Made by a program: the position numbers and the translations under genes. DNA of 64,000 nt from a virus, in IMG/VR virus record IMGVR_UViG_3300047509_000088, positions 1-64,000 of that record, one strand, 5' to 3'. Below, in pieces: positions 1 through 8,959 of this stretch. The notes under the pieces were generated by a model that made no database searches, was not told where the DNA came from, and saw nothing but the letters and a program-made list of their open reading frames with translations. Each line of letters begins with the position of its first letter. The stretch's first letter is position 1.

Positions 1-34
1 GGGCGTTCGCACGAGGCGGTATGATGCCCGCATC

Positions 35-619
35 GTGACCACTCCGGCGCCACCGGCGGCACCATTTGACTGGGATGCGCTTGGCCAGTACAAGGCGGCC
101 GGCGTGCTCCTGGCCGGCTACCCCTCGAACATGCGGACCTTCTACTCGCCGGTCGACAAGGTCCACGAAGTTCTCGTGGCTTTGATCGGTTCCGCTCGGC
201 ATTCCGTAGTTCTGAACCTTTTCGGCTACGACGACGACGAGCTGGACGCTTTGATCCGATCCAAGATGCTCGATTCCGGGGTGTACGTTCAGATGAGCCT
301 CGACTCCTCGCAGGCGGCCGGCGTACACGAGAAGGCGATCCTGGCCAAGTGGCCGATCGATTCCTTCGGGACCTCGGTTGCGGTCGGCCAGTCGATCAAG
401 CATGCGATCTCGCACCTCAAGATCGCGATCGTCGATGGCATATTCGTCGCTCGCGGCTCGACCAATTGGTCCCTCTCCGGCGAGCAGGCACAGGACAACG
501 AACTCACCCTAGTGAACGATCCCGTGGTGGCGGCCGAAACGAGGGCCATACTGGACGTCAATCACACTGAGATCCTGAAGCAGATGGCGGCCAAGTTGAA
601 GGTGGGGGTGCCGCAATGA
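35..619 (+). CDS. Phospholipase D-like (single HKD motif) protein
   Basis: The 194-aa product has one HxK(x)4D motif (H127, K129, D134) followed by GSTNWS at 141-146, the signature of the PLD superfamily of phosphodiesterases and nucleases. Only one HKD half-site is present, so by analogy with Nuc-type PLD nucleases it would act as a dimer. The start is GTG; the ATGs at 21-26 hit a stop at once. It overlaps the next small gene by ATGA. The substrate (DNA or lipid) cannot be told from the sequence. No signal peptide is evident. Confidence 0.75.
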   Translation: MTTPAPPAAPFDWDALGQYKAAGVLLAGYPSNMRTFYSPVDKVHEVLVALIGSARHSVVLNLFGYDDDELDALIRSKMLDSGVYVQMSLDSSQAAGVHEKAILAKWPIDSFGTSVAVGQSIKHAISHLKIAIVDGIFVARGSTNWSLSGEQAQDNELTLVNDPVVAAETRAILDVNHTEILKQMAAKLKVGVPQ

Positions 620-702
620 GCCTCGAACAGTTCGTAATTCTTGCCTTGGTCGTGATCGTGGTTGTCTGGGTTATTCGCTGGATACTCCGGAGAGGCGCGT
701 AA
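616..702 (+). CDS. 28-aa single-span membrane protein
   Basis: Starts in an ATGA overlap with the PLD-like gene. After a short acidic N-terminus the peptide is a run of V/I/L/W residues and ends in basic residues (RWILRRGA), as expected for one membrane helix with a cytoplasmic tail. It lies between the PLD-like gene and another membrane-anchored gene, which suggests a small operon acting at the envelope. No homologue recognised. Confidence 0.5.
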   Translation: MSLEQFVILALVVIVVVWVIRWILRRGA

Positions 703-703
703 A

Positions 704-1663
704 ATGGCATCCAATCCCGGATCGCCCGGATCGCCCGGAGGCGCGGGCGCAAGTCCTGGCCAGCCGATCTACGTCTCCCAGCCGACCGCTGGCCTGGTTC
801 CGGTCCCCGACCCGACACTCCTGACCACCCAGCTCGTCAGGGAGGCATTGGCCTCGTTCCGCGAGGTCATGGAAGCGCGTCTTGACGGGATGGACCGAGC
901 GACCAAGCTGTTGACAGACGACACGCTCAAGGCAAGCTATCGGGATATCGTCGAAGCCCGGCTGACGGCGATTGACAGGGCGACCGAGCTGTTGTCGGCG
1001 GAGTTGCTCAAGCTGCCCTATCGCGAGGTCGTCGACGCGCGTCTGACCGGGATGGACCAGGCCACGCTCGTTCTGGCTCGCGACCAGGCCAAGATCACGG
1101 CCGATCTGGCGGAGCAGCGCCAGCTTCTGCGAAACGAGCTGCATGCCGCCATACAGGCATTGGCCGACCTTCACGGCCAGATGATTGCTTCGCTGGAGAG
1201 GGTGGTGGGCGCGAAGATCAACGAGATCCAGTCAGTGACGAACGAGCGCTTCGCCGCGATCGACACTCGTTTCCAGGAGCGCGACACCCGGACCGAGCAG
1301 GCTGCCCAGGAGAGCAGGATTAGCCTGGATGCCGCGCTTGCCGCCGCCAAGGAAGCGGTCTCGCTCCAGAACGAGGCCAACAGCCAGGCGATCGGCAAGT
1401 CGGAAGCCGCCACGACCAAGGAGATCGACGCCGTCAAGACGGCCGCCACCCAGACGACCAAGACGCTGGATGACAAGATCGTCGCCTTAACTGCGCGAGT
1501 CGATCGCGGAGAGGGCTCCAGCGTCGGTCAAGACAAGGCCCAGGAGCGGCAGCAGTGGTCGACCGGTCTGGTCGTGACCGCCGTGATCGGAGCCACGGCC
1601 GTCGGGGTCACTGTCCTGGGGATCATCGTCTCGATCGGCCTCTATATCGCCCTGCACCACTGA
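704..1663 (+). CDS. Coiled-coil protein with C-terminal membrane anchor
   Basis: I chose ATG 704, two bases after the preceding stop; a TTG at 662 in the same frame is possible. The 319-aa product has a Gly/Pro-rich head (1-40), three copies of a 27-residue repeat (about 53-79, 80-106 and 107-131, core EARLxxxDRAT), a long alanine-rich coiled coil (about 130-275) and a C-terminal hydrophobic helix (about 287-317). The layout suggests an elongated oligomer anchored in the membrane, with its bulk on one side. It could be a lysis-accessory or host-envelope protein; function is not recognised. Confidence 0.65.
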   Translation: MASNPGSPGSPGGAGASPGQPIYVSQPTAGLVPVPDPTLLTTQLVREALASFREVMEARLDGMDRATKLLTDDTLKASYRDIVEARLTAIDRATELLSAELLKLPYREVVDARLTGMDQATLVLARDQAKITADLAEQRQLLRNELHAAIQALADLHGQMIASLERVVGAKINEIQSVTNERFAAIDTRFQERDTRTEQAAQESRISLDAALAAAKEAVSLQNEANSQAIGKSEAATTKEIDAVKTAATQTTKTLDDKIVALTARVDRGEGSSVGQDKAQERQQWSTGLVVTAVIGATAVGVTVLGIIVSIGLYIALHH

Positions 1664-1675
1664 TCTAACCGTGGA

Positions 1676-1957
1676 TCAAGACCAGCTTCTTCCGGGATGG
1701 AGCCTGGCGTGACAGGACGAGCAGATCGAGGCCAGCCAGGCATCGGGCTCGTTCCCGTCAAACGCTCCGTACTTGAGGTGGTGGACCTGGGTCGCTGGCT
1801 GGCTGCATCCTCGACGTTCACAGGTCGGGTGAGCTGCCCGATATCGTCTAGACCTCGCCCGCCAGACGGCTGACTGGATATATCGGAGGTACTCGTCGGA
1901 CAGCCGGCGAGGTCGGGGTCGCCGCCGCTTTGAGGGAGGGGTTGCCTTGAGGGTCAT
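1676..1957 (-). CDS. HNH endonuclease next to terminase
   Basis: A 93-aa HNH nuclease: a basic N-terminus, paired cysteines C46/C51, the HH dyad at 59-60 (motif VHHLKY), then CSSCH at 79-83 and H87. The cysteines make the zinc knuckle and the histidines the metal-binding catalytic site. HNH proteins beside terminase genes assist genome packaging in several HK97-like phages. Here it sits immediately upstream of terminase but on the opposite strand, so it is not co-transcribed with it; it could instead be a free-standing homing gene. Confidence 0.8.
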   Translation of the reverse strand: MTLKATPPSKRRRPRPRRLSDEYLRYIQSAVWRARSRRYRAAHPTCERRGCSQPATQVHHLKYGAFDGNEPDAWLASICSSCHARLHPGRSWS

Positions 1958-1989
1958 CTCGATCTTCCGGGTGGACGGGTGGTGTTCGG

Positions 1990-2068
1990 GTGGACGGCTG
2001 TTTTCCGTACGCTCTTAGTTCGTATGTTAGTGCAGATTAGTAACTTGTATGGTATATGTTATTCGTTT
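1990..2068 (+). promoter_or_regulatory. AT-rich putative late promoter ahead of terminase
   Basis: A conspicuously AT-rich stretch in GC-rich surroundings separates the divergent HNH gene from the terminase operon. TATGTT at 2055-2060 ends 8 bases before the terminase ATG, close to the -10-to-start spacing of leaderless genes elsewhere in the window. No good -35 box was found, and no Shine-Dalgarno sequence lies before the ATG. Confidence 0.4.
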
Positions 2069-2533
2069 ATGCCCGGCAGAGGACCCGCACCCCAGCCCAC
2101 CGCCCTGAAGGTGTTGAACGGCAACCCCGGCAAGCGTGCCCTGCCGAAGGACGAGCCCAAGCCGGACCCGGCCGAGCCGTTCATGCCGCCGTTCCTTGAC
2201 CAGGACGCCCGCGCGGAGTGGCGGCGGATCGTGCCCATCCTGCTCAAGATGGGCGTGCTGACGGTGGCGGATGGCGCCGCTCTGGCCTCCTACTGCGAGA
2301 CGTACTCGACCTACACTCACGCGCTCAAGGTGATCGAGGAGGAGGGGATGTCCTTCCAGAGCCCCAAGACGATGGTCGAGCACCTTCGGCCCGAGGTGGG
2401 GATCGTCCAGCAGTGCCGGGTCCACATCAAGGCGTTCTGCCAGGAGTTCGGGATGACGCCGTCGGCGCGTTCGCGCATGACCGTGGCCAACAACGAGAAG
2501 GAGAAGGACGGCATGGAGGGCCTCCTCCAGTGA
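2069..2533 (+). CDS. terS: Terminase small subunit, P27 family
   Basis: A 154-aa protein beginning MPGRGPAPQPTALKVLNGNP, the hallmark N-terminus of P27-family small terminases, followed by a helical body with conserved tryptophan and tyrosine positions. It would recognise phage DNA and regulate the large subunit. Start at ATG 2069; the frame is open upstream but the family begins here. The gene ends in a GTGA overlap with a 40-codon gene and is followed by the large subunit. Confidence 0.88.
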   Translation: MPGRGPAPQPTALKVLNGNPGKRALPKDEPKPDPAEPFMPPFLDQDARAEWRRIVPILLKMGVLTVADGAALASYCETYSTYTHALKVIEEEGMSFQSPKTMVEHLRPEVGIVQQCRVHIKAFCQEFGMTPSARSRMTVANNEKEKDGMEGLLQ

Positions 2534-2652
2534 CCGAGGAGGACGAGAAGCCGTCTGGCGGGATCGTCTGGTGGTACCTCGACGAGGACGACGACGACTA
2601 CGCGGGGACGGCGGTAGATCGACGTCGTCGGGTGTGGAAGTCGTCCGGGTAG
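2530..2652 (+). CDS. 40-aa acidic/basic small protein
   Basis: A GTG start overlaps the small terminase stop (GTGA), with GGAGGG upstream as ribosome-binding site. The peptide has a Trp pair, an acidic patch (DEDDDDY) and a basic tail (DRRRRVW). It sits between the two terminase genes. No function recognised; the tight overlap and ribosome-binding site are the main support. Confidence 0.45.
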   Translation: MTEEDEKPSGGIVWWYLDEDDDDYAGTAVDRRRRVWKSSG

Positions 2653-2658
2653 ACCCGG

Positions 2659-4227
2659 ATGAGCTGGCAGCCTCGTAACGCGGCCGAGCGAGATGCCGCC
2701 GATCGCGCCGTCCAGTTCATCTCTCTCCTGACGCATACCAAGGGCAAGTGGGCGGGCAAGCCGTTTGATCTCCTTCCATGGCAAAGGGACATCATCCGTC
2801 CTGTGTTCGGCACGCTCAATCCGGACGGCTCACGGACTATTCGGACTGTGTATGTCGAGGTGCCCAGGAAGCAGGGTAAGTCGGAGTTAGCGGCAGCAGT
2901 TGCATTGAAGCTTCTGTTCGCGGACAAAGAGCCCGGCGGCGAAGTCTATGGCGCCGCAAACGACCGCGATCAGGCGTCGATTGTTTTCAACGTCGCCGGT
3001 CAGATGGTTAGAACCAATGCCGCCCTGCGTAGTCACTCGCGCGTGATCGACTATTCGAAGAGAGTGGTAGTGACCAAGGGCATCAGTGAGGGGTCTGTCT
3101 ACAGGGCAATCCCCGCCGATGCGGCCGGCTCTCACGGGTTTAACGCCTCTGGCGTGATCTTTGATGAGATCCACACTCAACCCAACAGGGATCTGTGGGA
3201 CGTCTTGACGACCGCCACCGCCGCGCGCAATCAGCCGTTGACATTCGGTATCACGACGGCTGGATACGACAGGAATTCGATCTGCTGGGAGCTGCATGAG
3301 AGGGCCCGCCAGATTATCGAGGGGGTGATCGTGGACCCCACCTGGTTCGCGGTGATCCACGCTGCTCCCGAGGAAGCCGACTGGCGCGACGAACAGGTCT
3401 GGCGGGATGCCAATCCGTCCTTTGGGATCACGGTGCCCAAGGAATACTTCGAGCAACAGGCGCAACAGGCGATCACGAGTCCTGCGTACGAGAACACGTT
3501 CAGAAGGTTGCATCTCAATCAATGGACGGCACAGCAGTCCCGGTTTATTCCGATGCGGGACTGGGACGCCTGTGCTGGTCCTGTAGTCGAGGCCAGTCTG
3601 ACGGGCAGGACGTGCTATGCCGGCGTCGACCTCGCCTCGACGACCGACCTGTCTGCATTGGCCCTTGTTTTTCCGCCGGCCGATCCGAATGTCGGCGAGT
3701 ACGAGGTCGTTATGCGTTTCTGGGCTCCGGAGAGTCGTCTGGAAGAGCGGGGGTCCAGGGATCGTGTGCCGTATAGGCACTGGGTCCAGACCGGTTTCTT
3801 GGAAGCGACCGAAGGCAATGTGATCGACTATGCCGCGATCGAGCGAGAGATCCAAAAAGCGTCCCTCAAATACCGACTACCCCAATTGGCGGTTGACAGA
3901 CTGTTCAACGCCGAGTATCTCGCCCAGCGGATCGACGACACCGGCATCGAGGTCGAGCGGCGCGGGATGGGCTTTCTCGACATGTCGTTCCCGACGAAGG
4001 AACTCCTTCGGCTGATCCTTCAGCGGCGGATTCGCCATGGCGGCCATCCGATTCTTCGCTGGATGGCCGATAATCTGATGGCGGAACAGGATGCGGCTGG
4101 AAACGTCAAGCCGTCCAAGGCCAAGTCCACGCAGAGGATTGACGGGATCGTCGCGTTGATCTTGGCCCTCGACCTCGCCCTGCGCCACCAGGATGACGAA
4201 TATGACGTCCTGGAAAGTGTGAAATGA
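2659..4227 (+). CDS. terL: Terminase large subunit
   Basis: A 522-aa DNA-packaging motor. The ATPase domain has a Walker A-like VPRKQGKS (68-75) and Walker B GVIFDEI (165-171). The C-terminal RNase H-fold nuclease starts near YAGVDLASTTD (320-330), where the aspartates would bind metal. Length and motif order match Terminase_1-type large subunits of HK97-like siphophages. It pumps DNA into the prohead through the portal encoded next. Confidence 0.95.
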   Translation: MSWQPRNAAERDAADRAVQFISLLTHTKGKWAGKPFDLLPWQRDIIRPVFGTLNPDGSRTIRTVYVEVPRKQGKSELAAAVALKLLFADKEPGGEVYGAANDRDQASIVFNVAGQMVRTNAALRSHSRVIDYSKRVVVTKGISEGSVYRAIPADAAGSHGFNASGVIFDEIHTQPNRDLWDVLTTATAARNQPLTFGITTAGYDRNSICWELHERARQIIEGVIVDPTWFAVIHAAPEEADWRDEQVWRDANPSFGITVPKEYFEQQAQQAITSPAYENTFRRLHLNQWTAQQSRFIPMRDWDACAGPVVEASLTGRTCYAGVDLASTTDLSALALVFPPADPNVGEYEVVMRFWAPESRLEERGSRDRVPYRHWVQTGFLEATEGNVIDYAAIEREIQKASLKYRLPQLAVDRLFNAEYLAQRIDDTGIEVERRGMGFLDMSFPTKELLRLILQRRIRHGGHPILRWMADNLMAEQDAAGNVKPSKAKSTQRIDGIVALILALDLALRHQDDEYDVLESVK

Positions 4228-4243
4228 CTGGTAGGATGGGCTG

Positions 4244-5701
4244 ATGGGCTGGCGTGATCGTTTGCTAGGCGGATCTAGTAGGCAGCGGGTCGAGGAGCTG
4301 GAGGGCCGCGTCCGGGATCTCTCTGAGTTGAGGTCAATCGACACGCTCCCGTGGAATGTCGGCGCCGACGCGCCGACCCGGACGCCATCCGCCGAGCGTG
4401 CGATGCGCCTGGCGCCGGTCTACGCGGCTGTCTCGCTGATCGCCCGGAACGTCTCGACCCAGCCACTTCACGCCTACCGGAAGGCCGGCACGGGCAGCCC
4501 GGTGACCCGCATGCCCTATCTGCCCCAGTTGTTCCAGAGTCCGTCGATCCATGGCGGCCTGGTGGCGTGGCTGCATCGTCTTCTGACCAGCCTGCTACTG
4601 GACGGCAACGCCTATGGTCTGATCACACAGAGAGACGGGTACGGTTTCCCGACCATGATCGAATGGCTCAATCCGGCCCAGGTCTATGTTTGGGACGAGA
4701 GCCAGTGGGGAAGGGGGTCGTACTGGGATCCAATCTACTACTGGCGCGGGCGAGAGGTCGATAGAGAGAATCTCGTTCACATCCCCTTCTTCGCGGTCCC
4801 GTTCCGGGTCAGGGGACTCAGTCCAATGGGTGCGTTCGCGTCGGCGGTTGACATCGGTCTCGAAGGTCAGAAGTACGCTTCCGACTGGTACCGAGCTGGC
4901 GGAGTGCCGCCGGGCACGTTCAAGAATGCGAACAAGACAATCAACGACACCGAGGCTACCGCCGTCAAGGGTCGGTTGGTCGACTCGATCCGGACACATC
5001 AGCCGCTCGTGTATGGCGCCGACTGGGACTACTCGCCGATTGCGATCAATCCTCGTGACGCGATCTTCGTGGAAACCCACCAGATGTCGGCGACCGACAT
5101 CGCGTCTGTCTACGGGATCTATCCGCCGGAGAGGATCGGCGGCAACACGGGCGGAAGATCCGTCGTGTACGCGAATGTCGAGCAGGAACAGATCCAGTTT
5201 ATTCAGTTGACGTTGTTGCCGTATGTCGCCACCCTCGAATCGACCTTTTTCGATCTGCTGCCCGAGCCTCAGTACGTCAAGTTCAATCTCGACGCTCAGA
5301 TTCGGACCGACACCAAGACCCGGCACGAGGTTCATCAGATCGACCGTGAGATCGGCCTTAAGAATATCGACGAGATCCGTGAGGTCGAAGACATGGCGCC
5401 GCTGCCGAACGGAGAGGGCAAGGTCTACGACCCGCTGATCGTGGTCAGGGAGACGATCAAGGCCACCGCTCAGTCTCAATTCAATCCGAACCAGCCCAAC
5501 TTCCAGACCGCGCCCGCGCCGGTCACCGAACCCGGTCAGCCGGCTGCACCTGGTCAGCCGGCGGCGGCACCGGCCTCGTCAAATGGATCAACCGGCTCAA
5601 ACGGAACCAATGGCCGATTCACCGGCAGCCTGGACGAGCTGGCGGTCGCCGGCCCGGCCGGACGGTCGCGAGGAGAGGATAGTGACTTCCCGCCTTTCTG
5701 A
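4244..5701 (+). CDS. Portal protein, HK97 family
   Basis: A 485-aa portal protein. Recognisable segments are the N-terminal APVYAAVSLIARNVST helix, LLLDGNAYGLI, the LSPMGAFASAVDIGLEGQKYA stretch (family signature, here shortened in reading) and MSATDIASVYGIYPPERIG near the crown. The C-terminal 90 residues are a low-complexity Pro/Gly/Asn tail. ATG 4244 is preceded by AGGATGGG. It would form the dodecameric DNA channel at the capsid vertex. Its 3' end overlaps the next gene. Confidence 0.93.
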   Translation: MGWRDRLLGGSSRQRVEELEGRVRDLSELRSIDTLPWNVGADAPTRTPSAERAMRLAPVYAAVSLIARNVSTQPLHAYRKAGTGSPVTRMPYLPQLFQSPSIHGGLVAWLHRLLTSLLLDGNAYGLITQRDGYGFPTMIEWLNPAQVYVWDESQWGRGSYWDPIYYWRGREVDRENLVHIPFFAVPFRVRGLSPMGAFASAVDIGLEGQKYASDWYRAGGVPPGTFKNANKTINDTEATAVKGRLVDSIRTHQPLVYGADWDYSPIAINPRDAIFVETHQMSATDIASVYGIYPPERIGGNTGGRSVVYANVEQEQIQFIQLTLLPYVATLESTFFDLLPEPQYVKFNLDAQIRTDTKTRHEVHQIDREIGLKNIDEIREVEDMAPLPNGEGKVYDPLIVVRETIKATAQSQFNPNQPNFQTAPAPVTEPGQPAAPGQPAAAPASSNGSTGSNGTNGRFTGSLDELAVAGPAGRSRGEDSDFPPF

Positions 5702-6437
5702 TTCGTCTGACGCCGAAGAGAGGATCGGTTCATCCAATCAGTCCCATGATTCGTCTGGCAAGTTCGGCGCCGGCAACGTCCCCGGGACGGTATCAGGCCA
5801 CGGCAAGAAGGGCGGACCCTACGCCCAGAAACATTCCCCGGGCGGACCAAGCGCGGGAGGGGGAGGCGGCGAGTCCGATCCGACCAGCGGCGAGTCGAGC
5901 GGCGGGACCAATCGCCCCGGCAAGAAGGAGACGATCACCTCGTCTGGCCAGTCGGCTGCCGTGCAAGCGTGGCTGGGGCCATCTCAGGCAGCGATCAACG
6001 CTGAAGCGATCAGTGGCCAGCCGGGGCAGTACGCGACGACCATCGCCGCGCTCGACGCCGAGATCAAGTCGTCCAAGCCGCACACCGCCGACCTGGTCGT
6101 CTATCGGGAGATCTCTGGGGCGGAGACGCTGACGATCGGTGGTACAGTGACAACCAAAGGATTCATGGCTACGTCGCCAACTCCACTCTCTGCGACGGCG
6201 TCCAGGATCACGATCCCGGCCGGGGCACATGCCCTGACTCTGCCGGGCGAGGTGCTCCTACCAAGAGGCACCCAGCTTCGAGTAGATGGCCCGAGACAAT
6301 TCACTGTCCAACTCGCGTCGAACGGAGGCCGTCACCTCGCGTACTACCGGCTGCTGTGGATGCAATCGGATACTCCGGAGCAGCGAGCCGAGATTCTTGC
6401 CGCAGTCAACCGCATTCAGGGCGGAATGCGCCCATAA
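5682..6437 (+). CDS. ADP-ribosyltransferase-like virion protein
   Basis: The GTG at 5682 is chosen because AGGAGAGG lies just upstream; it overlaps the portal end by 20 bases. After a Gly/Ser-rich N-terminal half (1-95), the C-terminal domain has the R-S-E order of mono-ADP-ribosyltransferases: VVYREIS with R142, FMATSPT with S165, and GEVLLPRGT with E190. Such domains are often fused to the Mu gpF-like head protein next to portals and are presumed to be injected to modify host targets. Here there is no MuF domain. Only one glutamate of the usual ExE pair is plain, so activity is uncertain. Confidence 0.7.
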   Translation: MTSRLSDSSDAEERIGSSNQSHDSSGKFGAGNVPGTVSGHGKKGGPYAQKHSPGGPSAGGGGGESDPTSGESSGGTNRPGKKETITSSGQSAAVQAWLGPSQAAINAEAISGQPGQYATTIAALDAEIKSSKPHTADLVVYREISGAETLTIGGTVTTKGFMATSPTPLSATASRITIPAGAHALTLPGEVLLPRGTQLRVDGPRQFTVQLASNGGRHLAYYRLLWMQSDTPEQRAEILAAVNRIQGGMRP

Positions 6438-6457
6438 TGTGCTAGGAGGTTTACCTG

Positions 6458-7522
6458 ATGGGCGCAATTCGACATACGCAGACCGCGACCAGCGACACTG
6501 CGTGGGACGAGACCGATCACGAGCAGCGGCTCGGCGGGAGGAAGCGAACGCCCGGCCAGTTGGGGGCCGCCTATGGCTGGGTCGACACTGGCGGGGACGC
6601 ATCGTCCAAGGCGAGCTATCGCTACCTGCACCACCTGGTCGACGCTTCCAGCGGTTCGATCGGCGCGGCCTCGACCCGTGCCTGTCTGGCGGGGATCGCC
6701 AAGCTGAACGGGGCCGGCGGCGTCGACACCGGCATCCCCGAGGGCGACCGTGCCGCTGTCTACGAGCACCTGGCGCGACACCTCACGGACGCCGGCATGA
6801 ACGCGCCCAAGCTCAGGACGATCGATCCCGAGGTGGACTTCGCGCCCACTGTGGAGCGCCGGTTCACCATGGTGCCGGTCGAGATGCGCCAAGGCGATGG
6901 CGACAACCCGGTCATCGCCGGCTACGCGGCCGTCTTCGATCGGACCTCCCACAACCTCGGCGGCTTCGTGGAGCGGGTCGCGCCCAGCTTCTTCAACGAA
7001 GCCCGGCTGGCCGGCTGGCCGGATGTGCTGGCCCGGTTCAACCACGAAGACAACATGCTCCTGGGGACCAGCTCCGCCCGGACGCTTCGGCTTCGGACGG
7101 ACAACACCGGCCTGCACTACGAGATCGATCCGCCCAAGTCTCGGGCGGACGTGGTCGAGTTGATCCAGCGCGGCGACGTCAGGCAGTCATCCTTCGCCTT
7201 CCGGGCGGCCAAGGATGAGTGGACCCTTTCGGACGAGGGATACCCGCTCAGGATTCTGCACAGCGGTCAGATCATGGACATCGCTCCGGTCACTCGCGCC
7301 GCCTACCCGGACACGACCTCGGCCATTCGCAGCCTGTCAGAGCAGATGGGCGCCGATCCAGAGGAGATCCGGCACATGGCGGCGGCTGACGAGCTGCGGA
7401 GCCTGTGGGTTCGGTCCAAGGGCAACAAGCCGGCGGCGAAGCCGTCAGAGCCCAAGCGCCTGTTCGGTCCTGCCGCCATGATGCTGCTCGACCAGCTTCG
7501 GGAGGGGCCGGAAGAGGGATAG
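6458..7522 (+). CDS. Prohead protease with N-terminal accessory domain
   Basis: 354 aa; ATG 6458 follows AGGAGG by 7-8 bases. Residues 135-310 match HK97-type prohead (U35) serine proteases, with RFNHED (catalytic H196) and QSSFAF (catalytic Ser about 244-245). Residues 35-115 form a separate module (YGWVDTGG, GGVDTGIP, EHLARHL) that I recall from phage head-maturation proteins in general. It would cleave scaffold or capsid precursor during maturation. It lies directly before the capsid gene, as usual. Confidence 0.88.
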   Translation: MGAIRHTQTATSDTAWDETDHEQRLGGRKRTPGQLGAAYGWVDTGGDASSKASYRYLHHLVDASSGSIGAASTRACLAGIAKLNGAGGVDTGIPEGDRAAVYEHLARHLTDAGMNAPKLRTIDPEVDFAPTVERRFTMVPVEMRQGDGDNPVIAGYAAVFDRTSHNLGGFVERVAPSFFNEARLAGWPDVLARFNHEDNMLLGTSSARTLRLRTDNTGLHYEIDPPKSRADVVELIQRGDVRQSSFAFRAAKDEWTLSDEGYPLRILHSGQIMDIAPVTRAAYPDTTSAIRSLSEQMGADPEEIRHMAAADELRSLWVRSKGNKPAAKPSEPKRLFGPAAMMLLDQLREGPEEG

Positions 7523-7659
7523 CCACCCTTCTTTCAGACGGTTAGTTCGATCTGCCGGTGGCTCCCGGCAGGCCCGTCCACCTTCCGGTAGGCGGGCTAG
7601 AGAACCAGCGGAACGCAGAGGCCAGCGGTCCGTCATTCAAAGGGAACAAGGAGGTCCCA

Positions 7660-8928
7660 ATGTCTGACGAGATCGTCAAGCGTCTCAAGGATCGGCGGCA
7701 CCAGGTCTGGGAGCAGGCCAAGGAGATCGCCTCCAGGGCGGCTGACGAGAACCGCGCCTTTTCGGCGGAAGAGCAGGGCCAGTGGGATGGGCTGAACTCC
7801 GAGCTGACCGACCTGGACAAGCGCATGAAGGCGGCCCTGGACGTCGCCCAGCGCGGGAAGGACGCCAACGACGCCTTCGACAAGCTCTACAAGAAGCCGG
7901 AGGACCGCCGGGGCGGGCCCAGCCTCTCCGAGAGCGAGGCCGAGCTTCGCGCGTTCTGCCGGGGCGATGCCGGGGCTCCCCGCGTCTACGAGGTCAAGCC
8001 GCCGCCGGGCAGCCGGATCGAGCTGCGCAACACCCTGACCAAGGGTTCCGCGACGGCCGGCGGCGACACCGTTCCGACCGCGTTCTACGACCGGCTGATC
8101 GCTCACCTGATCCAGGTCTCGGGCCTGCTCCAGGCGGGCGTCACGGTCCTCAACACGTCCTCGGGCGAGCAGATCCAGGTGCCCAAGACGACCGCCCATT
8201 CGGCGGCCCTGCTGACTGCCGAGGCGGGGACCATCACGGCCTCCGATCCGGTCTTCGGTCAGGCCACCCTCGGCGCCTTCAAGTACGGCATCCTGGTCCA
8301 GGTCGCCCGCGAGCTGGTCGATGACACTGGGGTCGACCTGGAGGGCTACCTGGCCATGCAGGCGGGACGGGCTCTGGGCAACGCGCTCGGCGCCGACCTG
8401 ATCACCGGCACCGGCACCGGGCAGCCGACCGGCCTCATGACCTCGACCACGACCGGCGTGACGTCGACGACCGGCGTGAGCGGCGGCTTTGGCGCTCAGG
8501 GGACGGCTGGGCAGGGCGGCGACGCCCTGATCAACCTGTTCTATTCGGTCATCGCGCCGTACCGTTCGTCTGCAAGCTGCGCCTGGCTGATGCGTGACGC
8601 GACCATGGCCAAGGTCCGCACGATCCAGGACACCACCGGGCAGTACCTCTTCCAGCCGTCGCTGGTGGCGGGCACCCCGGACACGCTGATGGGCAAGCCG
8701 CTCTACAGCGACCCCTTCATGCCGGCGATGGCGACCGGCGCCAAGTCGGTGGCGTTCGGCGACCTCAGCCAGTATTTCGTGCGACTGGCGGGCGGGGTCC
8801 GCTTCGAGCGCTCGGACGAGTTCGCCTTCGGCAACGACCTGATCACGTTCCGCGCTCTGCTCAGGGGCGACGGCGTGCTGGTCGATCAGACCGGGGCTGT
8901 CAAGCACTTCGCGGGCGCAACCACGTAG
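7660..8928 (+). CDS. Major capsid protein, HK97 fold
   Basis: ATG 7660 is preceded by AAGGAGGT. The 422-aa protein has an N-terminal coiled-coil scaffold-like delta domain (1-100, rich in E/K/A), then the HK97 core: TVPTAFYDRLIAHLIQVSG, VPKTTAHSAALLTAEAGTI, VQVARELVDDTGVDLEGYL and the C-terminal GKPLYSDP and VRFERSDEFAF segments. The preceding protease probably removes the N-terminal domain. The 7523-7659 leader holds no gene. Confidence 0.95.
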   Translation: MSDEIVKRLKDRRHQVWEQAKEIASRAADENRAFSAEEQGQWDGLNSELTDLDKRMKAALDVAQRGKDANDAFDKLYKKPEDRRGGPSLSESEAELRAFCRGDAGAPRVYEVKPPPGSRIELRNTLTKGSATAGGDTVPTAFYDRLIAHLIQVSGLLQAGVTVLNTSSGEQIQVPKTTAHSAALLTAEAGTITASDPVFGQATLGAFKYGILVQVARELVDDTGVDLEGYLAMQAGRALGNALGADLITGTGTGQPTGLMTSTTTGVTSTTGVSGGFGAQGTAGQGGDALINLFYSVIAPYRSSASCAWLMRDATMAKVRTIQDTTGQYLFQPSLVAGTPDTLMGKPLYSDPFMPAMATGAKSVAFGDLSQYFVRLAGGVRFERSDEFAFGNDLITFRALLRGDGVLVDQTGAVKHFAGATT

Positions 8929-8959
8929 GACTATGGGCTGGTAGTAAGGAGAATAGCCC

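Noticed and set aside
2887-3855. 322-codon minus-strand frame inside the large terminase gene
   Set aside because: Antisense shadow of a well-recognised gene; no motif and no start signal.
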